This document shows positions 43,490 to 51,111 of a stretch of DNA of 64,000 nt, piece by piece. The translations under genes and the position numbers were made by a program. Numbering within the stretch: the stretch's first letter is position 1; every line of letters begins with the position of its first letter. A model generated the notes under the pieces. The model did no database searches and was not told the DNA's origin. It was given only the letters and a program-made list of their open reading frames with translations. This DNA is from Novosphingobium terrae (lineage in GTDB: Bacteria; Pseudomonadota; Alphaproteobacteria; Sphingomonadales; Sphingomonadaceae), in NCBI RefSeq assembly GCF_017163935.1, contig NZ_JABVZR010000002.1, positions 1,488,001-1,552,000 on the forward strand. Reading direction: 5' to 3'.

Positions 43490-45574
43490 ATGAAGTATTT
43501 CGCCTGGATAGCTCTTGCTGCAATCGCGTGGCCAGCTTGCGCGGCAACCACGGAAAAGATGTCCGTTGTTTCGAACGGGGAGACAGTGGGCTCGGTAGTT
43601 GCGGTGACGGACGGCAACCATATCGCGGTTGACTACCGTGTCGACGATAATGGTCGCGGTCCGAAGCATCATGAAGATATTGTGCTCGGCCAGGGCGGCA
43701 TTCCCATCTCGTGGCGCGTCAGCGGAACGTCCATGATGGGCGGACCTGTTCAGGAGACATTTTCTTGGGCGGATGGCACGGCGCATTGGGTCAGCCAGGC
43801 GGAGGAGGGCACGCTGGCGGTCGGGAAGTCGACGCTCTACATCGTCAACGACGACAGTCCCTGGGCGCAATATGTCTATGCCCGTGCTGCTTTGGCCGCG
43901 CCTGGTCATGCTCTGGATGTGCTGCCGGGCGGTCGACTGACCCTGACTAGACTGTTCAGTCGGGCTTTCGCTGGCGTTCCCGTGACCCTTTACCGGATCG
44001 ATGGTGTGGATCTGCATCCGGGCTATGTGATGCTGGACAAGGCGAACCGGCTCTTCGCCGCCTTCGGCCAGAAGGGCGTCGCGATCCGGGAGGGTTTCGA
44101 GAAACGGGGCGACGAGCTTGCCGCGCTGGGCGCCCAGCTCGATACCGATAGAGTTAAAGCGATCAGCGCACGTGTCGCCCATCGCTTCGACGGGCCGGTG
44201 CGGATTCGCAATGTCCATGTCTTTGATCCCCTCACCGGCCAACGCGGACCGCTTTCGACGGTGATCGTCATGCGCGATGTCGTCAGCGCGGTGGTGCCCG
44301 GCGATGGAGGCCCGGTGCCCGATGGCGAGACAGCGATCGAAGGCGGCGGCGGTACGCTCTATCCCGGCCTTCACGACATGCATTCGCACACCACGATTGA
44401 TTCTGGACTATTCTATCTGGCGGCGGGCGTGACCAGCACCCGCGACATGGGCAACAACAACAGCTTCCTGCAAAAGTTACTGCCCCAGCTGGACAGCGGC
44501 GAGGTAGCCGGGCCGCGCGTGGTGCCCGACGGTTTTATAGAGGGCCGCAGCCCCTATTCTGCCCGCGACGGTTTTGTCATCGGATCCCTGGACGAGGGGA
44601 TGAATGCGGTTCACTGGTATGCTGATCGGGGCTACTTTCAGGTCAAATTCTACAACTCCATGAAGCCGGACCTCATCAAGCCGTTGGCCGATGAAGCCAA
44701 ACGGCTAGGGATGGGGGTCACGGGCCATGTGCCGGCCTTCGACAGCCCGGACCGCGTGATCCAGGAAGGCTATAACACGATCGCCCATATCAACCAGCTG
44801 ATGCTGGGCTGGCTGCTCGACCCCGAAAAGGACGATACGCGCACGCCTTTGCGTCTGACGGCTATGGTCAAAGCGGCCGACCTCGATCTGGGTAGCGCGC
44901 CGGTAAGCCGGACAGTCGGCCTGATGCGGGCCTACGGCGTTTCGCTGGACACGACCACTGTCATTCTTGAAAGACTGATGCTGAGCCGGGCCCGGACTAC
45001 GCAGGCGGGAGATGCGGATTATCTCGATCACATGCCTATCAGCTATCAGCGCTATCGCAAGCGCACCTTTGTGCCACTAAAGGGCCCCGCTGATGACCAG
45101 GCTTATGTGAAGGCCTTCGACAAGGTGCTCGAGACGATGAAGCTGTTGCATGCCAATGGTATTCAGATGTTGCCCGGCACAGACGACACGACAGGTTTTA
45201 CCCTGCAGCGTGAACTGGAACTCTACACGAAGGGCGGGCTCACGCCTGCAGAGGCGCTCAAAGCCGATACGTTGGACTGCGAGACATATTTGGGCCGCTC
45301 CGATCGGATCGGGACGATTGCCAAAGGGAAACTGGCCGATCTCATTCTGGTAGCGGGCGATCCCACGGTCGACATCAATGTTGTGAAGCGCCCCCGGATG
45401 GTGATGCGTGGTGGAGCTGTTTATTTTCCGTCCGAGATTCATGCCGCGCTTGGAATCAAGCCCTTTGTATCATCGCCGGAGGTTATACCCGCGCGCCCAG
45501 ATCCTTTGAAGGGAAGCGCTGCCAAGGGCAGCGGCGCGATGTTTGGCTGGCCGCGGGACGACGACGGCGATTGA
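43490..45574 (+). CDS. secreted amidohydrolase (metal-dependent, prolidase/imidazolonepropionase-like)
   Basis: 694 aa from ATG 43490, which gives a signal peptide (MKYFAWIALAAIAWPACA); the frame upstream to 43397 lacks one. After a beta-rich N-terminal region of about 230 residues, the amidohydrolase domain carries the metal ligands HDMHSH (His298, His300), probable carboxylated Lys386 in QVKFYNS, His413 in TGHVPAF, His433 in IAHINQ and Asp in PGTDDTT near 555. Relatives cleave Xaa-Pro or other dipeptides and cyclic amides. Followed at once by an APC permease, so it probably makes amino acids or dipeptides for that transporter. The extended N-terminal domain is unusual for the family and unassigned. 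Confidence 0.9.
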   Translation: MKYFAWIALAAIAWPACAATTEKMSVVSNGETVGSVVAVTDGNHIAVDYRVDDNGRGPKHHEDIVLGQGGIPISWRVSGTSMMGGPVQETFSWADGTAHWVSQAEEGTLAVGKSTLYIVNDDSPWAQYVYARAALAAPGHALDVLPGGRLTLTRLFSRAFAGVPVTLYRIDGVDLHPGYVMLDKANRLFAAFGQKGVAIREGFEKRGDELAALGAQLDTDRVKAISARVAHRFDGPVRIRNVHVFDPLTGQRGPLSTVIVMRDVVSAVVPGDGGPVPDGETAIEGGGGTLYPGLHDMHSHTTIDSGLFYLAAGVTSTRDMGNNNSFLQKLLPQLDSGEVAGPRVVPDGFIEGRSPYSARDGFVIGSLDEGMNAVHWYADRGYFQVKFYNSMKPDLIKPLADEAKRLGMGVTGHVPAFDSPDRVIQEGYNTIAHINQLMLGWLLDPEKDDTRTPLRLTAMVKAADLDLGSAPVSRTVGLMRAYGVSLDTTTVILERLMLSRARTTQAGDADYLDHMPISYQRYRKRTFVPLKGPADDQAYVKAFDKVLETMKLLHANGIQMLPGTDDTTGFTLQRELELYTKGGLTPAEALKADTLDCETYLGRSDRIGTIAKGKLADLILVAGDPTVDINVVKRPRMVMRGGAVYFPSEIHAALGIKPFVSSPEVIPARPDPLKGSAAKGSGAMFGWPRDDDGD

Positions 45575-45616
45575 GTGCAGCCAAGACCTATGGCCCCCTT
45601 CCATCAAGCGGATGAC

Positions 45617-46939
45617 ATGACGACGATGATTGAAAAAGCGACAGACCTTCGGCGCGATGTCGGTGTGGGGGGCGTGATCATGTTCGGCGCGGGCACGGCG
45701 ATTGGCGTATCGATTTTCTCGGTGCTTCAGCCGGCAGCACAGATCGCAGGATCGGGCCTTTTGCTCGCGATGGTGGTGGCGGCCTTGCCGATGGGCCTTT
45801 TCTCGATCTCCTATGCCTATCTGGCGTCGACCTATCCGGTTTCGGGTGCGTCCTATGAGTGGCCGCGCCGTTTCCTTCATCCTGGCGTAGGCTTCACCAT
45901 CGTCTGGTTGCGCATACTTTCCAACATCGGCGCGCTCACCTTGCTGTCCCAGGTGTTGGCCAATTACCTCTCGAAGGTTGTCACGCTTCCAGCAAAACCG
46001 CTCATGGCTCTTGCCCTGACTACCGTGTTCGGGCTCAATCTGGTCGGGGTCGGCGTCGCGGCTAGGGCGCAGGCGGTGCTGATGGGCTTTTTGCTGGCAG
46101 TCCTGGCTGTTTTTGTCGCGACCGGGGCGCCTCACGCCACCACAGCAGTGATCGGGGATCCACTTGCTTCGGGGCACGGTGCGATCCTCGCCTGCATTCC
46201 TTTGATGATCAGCCTGTTTTTGGGCATCGAGGCGGCAGTGGAAATCGGCGACGAGGTACGCAATCCACGCCGTGCCATTCCCTTGGGTATCGTCGGCGCG
46301 ATCGGACTGACTGTTGTTGTTTATGGTTCTGTCGCAGCGGTGGCCCTCGGCCTTGTCGGGCCTGCAGCGCTCGCTGCAAGCAAGGCGCCGTTGCTGGATG
46401 CCGCTCGCACAACGCTGGGCCCGATCGCCGTCCCGCTGATTGTTACCGCAGCGACGGTCTCAATTCTTAAGGCAATGAATGCAAACGCGCTGATCTTCTC
46501 GCGAAGCCTTTTCGCTATGGGGCGCACCAAAGTGCTGCCTGATATTTTTGCCCGCATCCATCCACGCTTCGGTACACCTTATACCGCCGTGCTGCTCGCC
46601 TATGCCCTTGCTATGACCGGGTTGCTTTTGCCATCCAGCCTCATCTTTCTGCTGCTCACGGTCAATGTTCCCACGATGCTAAAATACGCCGCATGTTCCC
46701 TCTCTGCTGAGAGGGTGGCTGCCGCCCATCCGGATCTGCGGGCGAAGGGCCTGCAATTTGCGCCCGGGGTGGTCCGCTGCGTCGGCCTCCTTGGTGCTGC
46801 AACGGCTTTGGGCATCATGATCGCGGGAATGAGTGCCGACACCCGGCCATACGAATTGATCGCGGGATGGCTTGGCGCGGGAGCAATTTATTGGTGGGTA
46901 CGAGCGCGCACCGCTTTTGGAAAAGCCCTGAATGATTGA
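45617..46939 (+). CDS. APC-superfamily amino acid permease
   Basis: Inner-membrane amino acid or amine transporter with about 12 hydrophobic segments, about 440 aa. It starts with the APC signature of TM1 (VGGVIMFGAGTAIGVSIFSV), the unwound-helix Gly-rich stretch. EAAVEIGDEVRNPRRAIPLG after TM6 is the typical motif of the family. The frame is open to GTG 45575, directly after the amidohydrolase stop; I take ATG 45617 (MTTMIEKATDLRRD), with ATG 45590 as another choice. It forms one unit with the amidohydrolase and would import the released amino acid. Confidence 0.9.
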   Translation: MTTMIEKATDLRRDVGVGGVIMFGAGTAIGVSIFSVLQPAAQIAGSGLLLAMVVAALPMGLFSISYAYLASTYPVSGASYEWPRRFLHPGVGFTIVWLRILSNIGALTLLSQVLANYLSKVVTLPAKPLMALALTTVFGLNLVGVGVAARAQAVLMGFLLAVLAVFVATGAPHATTAVIGDPLASGHGAILACIPLMISLFLGIEAAVEIGDEVRNPRRAIPLGIVGAIGLTVVVYGSVAAVALGLVGPAALAASKAPLLDAARTTLGPIAVPLIVTAATVSILKAMNANALIFSRSLFAMGRTKVLPDIFARIHPRFGTPYTAVLLAYALAMTGLLLPSSLIFLLLTVNVPTMLKYAACSLSAERVAAAHPDLRAKGLQFAPGVVRCVGLLGAATALGIMIAGMSADTRPYELIAGWLGAGAIYWWVRARTAFGKALND

Positions 46940-46981
46940 CCGGAATGGTTGTTTCAAAACGGAGGCCGAGGACAGCGATTT

Positions 46982-46996
46982 CGCATAAATTGTCCG
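46982..46996. promoter_or_regulatory. Lrp-type box 7
   Basis: CGCATAAATTGTCCG, matching the consensus, 183 bp before the TonB receptor start. A second AT-centred dyad, GCAAATTTGC at 47017-47026, lies 34 bp downstream. Confidence 0.58.
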
Positions 46997-47178
46997 GTTT
47001 CCTCCAAAAATCGAACGCAAATTTGCCCCGGCCTTCGCTAACGTCGCCGATGTCATATTCGATATGATCATATGACGCAGGAAGGGAAAGATTGGCAGGT
47101 CGCTCATAGCTGCCGTCGATGACGGTAAGAAGACAAGAGGTGCGACCGGGCCGTGCGCGACATTTTATGGGGGTTTCC

Positions 47179-49392
47179 ATGAATAAATTTTATGTTCTTG
47201 CGCTTTCCACGGCTCTCTTGACAGGCACCGCTGGTCAAGCGTTGGCAGAGGTGGCCCCTGCGGCGCCTGGCGGTGTTGAACCGCAAGCTTCTGGTGCCGC
47301 GCCTGGAAGCACAGAAATCGTGGTGACTGCACAAAAGCGCAATGAGCGCCTGATCGACGTGCCGGTGTCGGTCACACAGCTCGATGCGAGTACCCTGGTT
47401 TCGCAGGACCTCACGACGATCCGCGATTTTTATACACGTGTTCCCGGCTTGCAGTATATCGGTGGCGCCGGGCAGACCACTTTGGCTATTCGCGGGGTGA
47501 ACACCGATGCCGGTGGAAATCCGACGGTGGGGATCACCATCGACGACGTTCCCTTTCCGGTCGGGGGTCAGATTGCACCTGACCTGGACCCCGCGATCCT
47601 GCAGAATGTCGAGGTACTGCGTGGACCGCAGGGCACGCTTTATGGCGCCAGCAGCCTTGGCGGCTTGCTCAAGTTCCAGACAGTCACGCCTGACACCAAC
47701 AAACTCTCCGGCCGTGTCGAGGCGGGGGTCGAGACCGTGACCGGCGGCGGTGTTGGGGCTTCGGGGCGCGCGGCCCTGAACATTCCAGTGATTACCGATA
47801 AGGTTGCTCTCAGCCTGAGCGGGTTTTACAAGCGAGCGCCAGGCTATCTCGATTATACTGCGCTTCAGGGCGGAGCACGCGACAATGCGAACACCTCCGA
47901 CAGTTACGGTGGGCGCGCCGCGCTGCTGATCAAGCCGGTCGATGGCGTCAAGGTCAATCTGGCGTTTCTGGACCAGGAGCTGCGCGGCCAGGGCGGCACC
48001 ACCGTTGGTCTGACCGACAGCTTCAAGCCCGACGCCGGGCCTACGACGAACAACTTCAGTACGACCCTGCCGATCTACAAGACGCGCGTCCGGCTTTACA
48101 GCGCGCGGGTCGATGCCGATGTTGGCTTTGCCACACTGTCGTCAATCACGGGCTACACGCAGAGCCGTTATTCACTTGGCAACGACCTGACGTTCGTTTT
48201 TGCGCCGATCCTTTCGGTGATTCAGGATGTCTTTGGCACCCCCATCGCCAATGATCGTGCGCAATTGCTAGAGACTACGTCGACCAACCGCTTCTCGCAG
48301 GAGGTACGTCTGGCATCGGCCACCGGTAAGCCGCTAGAATGGCTGGTTGGAGCCTTCTACAATTACGACAAGTCAACTTCGAACCAGACTCTTACCGCCA
48401 TCAATCCTGCGACCAATGCCACCGATGCACTGGTGTTTGACGCGCCATCACCAAGCACCTATCGCGAGATTTCGGGCTTCGCTGATGCAACTTATCATCT
48501 GACCGACCGGTTCAGCTTGCAGGGTGGTCTGCGGTACGCTTCCAACCATCAGCACAGCATTCAGACCAGCAGCGGACTGCTGGCCGAATTGCAAGGAAGC
48601 AGCGATTCCGATGTGCGTTCCAGTGACCACAGCTGGACTTGGCTGCTTTCTCCGCAATATAAGATCAATGACAACCTGAACGCCTATGGCCGCTTTGCGA
48701 CAGGATATCGCCCAGGTGGCCCCAACTCGGCGCTGACGCCTGACCATCTCACCTATGGTCCCGATCGAACAACCAATTATGAGATTGGGCTCAAGGGGAG
48801 TGTGCTCGATAAGAAGCTGACCTTTGCGCTTGATGCTTTCTGGATTGACTGGAAAAACATTCAAATCCTCTCGGTCGATGCCGTGACCCAGATCACCTTC
48901 ACCCAGAACGGCGGTCGTGCCCGCAGCCGGGGCGGCGAAGCCGAAGTCAGCTACAGTCCGTGGAAGGGGACGGTCTTTGCTGCGAACGGTTCCTTCATTG
49001 ATGCCCGGTTGCGTGATGACCTCATCGGTCAAACCGTGGGGCTGAGCGGCGACCGGCTTCCCTTGTCGTCAAAATGGTCCGGCAATCTGTCTGCTGACCA
49101 TTCGTTCGCGCTGACCAATGCTGTCAACGCCAATGTCGGCGCTACCTTGAGCTATGTCGGGCCGAAATACGCTGAGTTCCCGACCGAGGGTAATCCGCGC
49201 GGCTATTCTCCGGGTTATGTTACGCTTGACCTGCGTGCAGGTTTTGAAACCCATGGCGTTTCCTTCTCGCTATATGCCCGGAATATCACGAATAAGAATG
49301 GTATCATCTTTGTCGATACCACCGGAAATCCCTATACGGGGAGCATCATCCAGCCCAGGACGATTGGCGCACTCGTATCTTATAAATATTGA
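47179..49392 (+). CDS. TonB-dependent receptor of the peptide island
   Basis: Outer-membrane receptor of 737 aa from ATG 47179; upstream ATG 47167 is possible, but the signal peptide MNKFYVLALSTALLTG argues for 47179, with cleavage near GQALAEV. The plug starts EIVVTAQKRNERLIDVPVS and includes TTLAIRGVNTDAGG and LRGPQGTLYGASSLGG about residue 160. The barrel ends RTIGALVSYKY. No STN domain, so regulation is by the local Lrp-type box and not by a sigma factor. Likely to bring oligopeptides into the periplasm for the S10 and M61 peptidases; this is inference from the island. Confidence 0.92.
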   Translation: MNKFYVLALSTALLTGTAGQALAEVAPAAPGGVEPQASGAAPGSTEIVVTAQKRNERLIDVPVSVTQLDASTLVSQDLTTIRDFYTRVPGLQYIGGAGQTTLAIRGVNTDAGGNPTVGITIDDVPFPVGGQIAPDLDPAILQNVEVLRGPQGTLYGASSLGGLLKFQTVTPDTNKLSGRVEAGVETVTGGGVGASGRAALNIPVITDKVALSLSGFYKRAPGYLDYTALQGGARDNANTSDSYGGRAALLIKPVDGVKVNLAFLDQELRGQGGTTVGLTDSFKPDAGPTTNNFSTTLPIYKTRVRLYSARVDADVGFATLSSITGYTQSRYSLGNDLTFVFAPILSVIQDVFGTPIANDRAQLLETTSTNRFSQEVRLASATGKPLEWLVGAFYNYDKSTSNQTLTAINPATNATDALVFDAPSPSTYREISGFADATYHLTDRFSLQGGLRYASNHQHSIQTSSGLLAELQGSSDSDVRSSDHSWTWLLSPQYKINDNLNAYGRFATGYRPGGPNSALTPDHLTYGPDRTTNYEIGLKGSVLDKKLTFALDAFWIDWKNIQILSVDAVTQITFTQNGGRARSRGGEAEVSYSPWKGTVFAANGSFIDARLRDDLIGQTVGLSGDRLPLSSKWSGNLSADHSFALTNAVNANVGATLSYVGPKYAEFPTEGNPRGYSPGYVTLDLRAGFETHGVSFSLYARNITNKNGIIFVDTTGNPYTGSIIQPRTIGALVSYKY

Positions 49393-49398
49393 TGATGT

Positions 49399-49434
49399 GA
49401 AGCTGTCGTTATGCCATGCGCGGGCGGCAGCTTC
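49399..49434 (+). terminator. hairpin after the TonB receptor
   Basis: GAAGCTGTCG / CGGCAGCTTC stem of 10 bp with one G-T pair and a 16-nt loop, 6 nt after the stop. No U-tract, so it may slow rather than stop transcription. Confidence 0.4.
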
Positions 49435-49462
49435 CTGCGTTGCCAGTGAGGGTGTGACGACG

Positions 49463-49477
49463 CGGCAAAGTTATGCG
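49463..49477. promoter_or_regulatory. Lrp-type box 8 (minus orientation)
   Basis: CGGCAAAGTTATGCG; its complement CGCATAACTTTGCCG matches the consensus nearly fully and is one base different from box 4. It lies 93 bp before the aminotransferase start. Confidence 0.58.
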
Positions 49478-49569
49478 CCAACCGCGCCTCGCGGGAGCAA
49501 TATGAGATAAATTTATTTCGCGCTTGGCGTTAAACGTCGCGTGAAGGCAGCAACAGGGCACCGATATTC

Positions 49570-50760
49570 GTGATCACGCAGGATAATGGATCCGGTCAGA
49601 GCTATGCTCAATGGATTCGTGCGACGATGAGGCAATCTCGGGCGAAAGGAGAGATGATATCCTTTTTCGATAGTTCGGTTCCCGAACCAACTGATTTGCT
49701 GCGCGAAACCATCGCGGAGGCCTTTTCCGATCCGATTAGCTCTCGCTACAGAAGCGCATTCAACGGCGGTAACCCTTACATTCTTGATATGCTTGCGGCC
49801 CGCTATAGCCTGCCCCGTGAGCAGGTTCTTTGCACCACCGGCGCGACCGGGGCTCTGGCGCTGATCTATCGCGTTATGTTGCGCGGTGGCGAGCATGTGC
49901 TCATAGAGAGGCCTGGCTTCGATCTCTTCACTGATCTAGCCCAGGCGCAGGGTGCTTCGGTGTCCCATTTCGATCGGGTGGCACAGGATGGTTTTGCTAT
50001 CGATATCCATGCTATCGAGGCTGCGATAAGACCAGAAACGCGACTGATCGTGCTGTCGGATCTGCATAATCCATCCGGGGCCTATGCCAGTGAGGCAACA
50101 ATCGGGGCACTTGCCAAACTGGCGGAACGCCGCAGCATCCATATCGTCGTGGATGAGGTCTATGGTGATTATGTTGATGTCGATATGCGGCGTCGGGCCG
50201 CCGCCAGCATCTCGCCCTATCTGATCAGCATTAGCAGTCTGACCAAGATCTTTGGCCTCAGCACACTGCGTTGCGGGTGGATCGCCGGCTCCGCGCAGGT
50301 CATGACAGCAATCCGCGGTGTTAGCGACAGGCTCGAATTCGGCATGTCGAACCTGTCCCATGCTGTAGCTGCGCTTGTGATGGAGCGCGCCGACCAGTTC
50401 ATACAGCCTGGCCGCGCCTTGTTGAGTGTGGCCCGACCGGTGGTTCGCCAGCGTTTCGCCCAGTGGCATGCGCAGGGCTTGATCGCAGGTGAAGTGCCGG
50501 ATTTCGGCTGTATCGTCTTTCCTCAACTGGTCGGCGTCGAGGATACCCGCGCATTTTCCGAAAGGTTGTTCAATCGCTTTGGCGTTATTGTCGCGCCGGG
50601 CGAGTTTTTTGGGCTGCCGGGCCATGTCCGCATCGGTTTTGCGCGTCCACTGGAGGAATTGCAGCAGGGGTTCGATGCACTGGAAAAGACACTTATGCGC
50701 AGCCACTCTGCGTATGACCTTTGTACACCTTCACCTGTCAGACCCGAGGCATCGGATTAA
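49570..50760 (+). CDS. PLP-dependent aminotransferase, class I/II
   Basis: Cytoplasmic transaminase of 396 aa (GTG start at 49570; a later start at ATG 49627 is possible). It has the N-terminal substrate region SRYRSAFNGGNPYILDMLAA, the PLP-site stretch TTGATGALALIYRV, SDLHNPSGAY with the conserved Asn-Pro, VDEVYGDY with the PLP Asp and Tyr, and SISSLTKIFGLSTLRCGWIA with the Schiff-base Lys in SLTK. The C-terminal GHVRIGFARP carries the carboxylate-binding Arg. Last gene of the peptide island; it removes nitrogen from an imported amino acid. It lacks the GntR domain of MocR regulators, so it is an enzyme and not a regulator. Confidence 0.9.
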   Translation: MITQDNGSGQSYAQWIRATMRQSRAKGEMISFFDSSVPEPTDLLRETIAEAFSDPISSRYRSAFNGGNPYILDMLAARYSLPREQVLCTTGATGALALIYRVMLRGGEHVLIERPGFDLFTDLAQAQGASVSHFDRVAQDGFAIDIHAIEAAIRPETRLIVLSDLHNPSGAYASEATIGALAKLAERRSIHIVVDEVYGDYVDVDMRRRAAASISPYLISISSLTKIFGLSTLRCGWIAGSAQVMTAIRGVSDRLEFGMSNLSHAVAALVMERADQFIQPGRALLSVARPVVRQRFAQWHAQGLIAGEVPDFGCIVFPQLVGVEDTRAFSERLFNRFGVIVAPGEFFGLPGHVRIGFARPLEELQQGFDALEKTLMRSHSAYDLCTPSPVRPEASD

Positions 50761-51111
50761 ACATCAAGCGGTCGGATATGTGGCCAGCCTCAGGCAATGA
50801 TTGCAAGCCGCGCCGAAGGAGAGCAGCTTGTTGAGTAGGGTGGCACCGCCTTGCGTCGCATTAAGCATCCTCTAAGAGATCTAAAATTGGAGTTGTGCCG
50901 ATAGATATGCACTTAATCATATTGCGATGTTAAAGTAATACATAAATACATCTGTGATGTATTTTTGAATCGATTGCGGCTATCATGGCTTTATTCTCGA
51001 ATGTTAAAAAATTTAAAGAAATTATGGATTTATTGGGTCTTATTTGCGAATTAGAATGATTGCTTTGTTAGGGAATGTGTTCATGACTGCGGTCATTTCT
51101 CTCTTTGCCGG
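50761..51111. other. AT-rich convergent gap between islands
   Basis: AT-rich from about 50880 to 51060, with no gene. A short palindrome ATGAC-TGCG-GTCAT at 51083-51096 may serve as a weak terminator. The composition change resembles the gap at 33.3-33.5 kb on the other side of the peptide island. Confidence 0.45.

Noticed and set aside
49570..50760. MocR-type regulator
   Set aside because: It has only the aminotransferase fold; the N-terminal winged helix of MocR proteins is absent.
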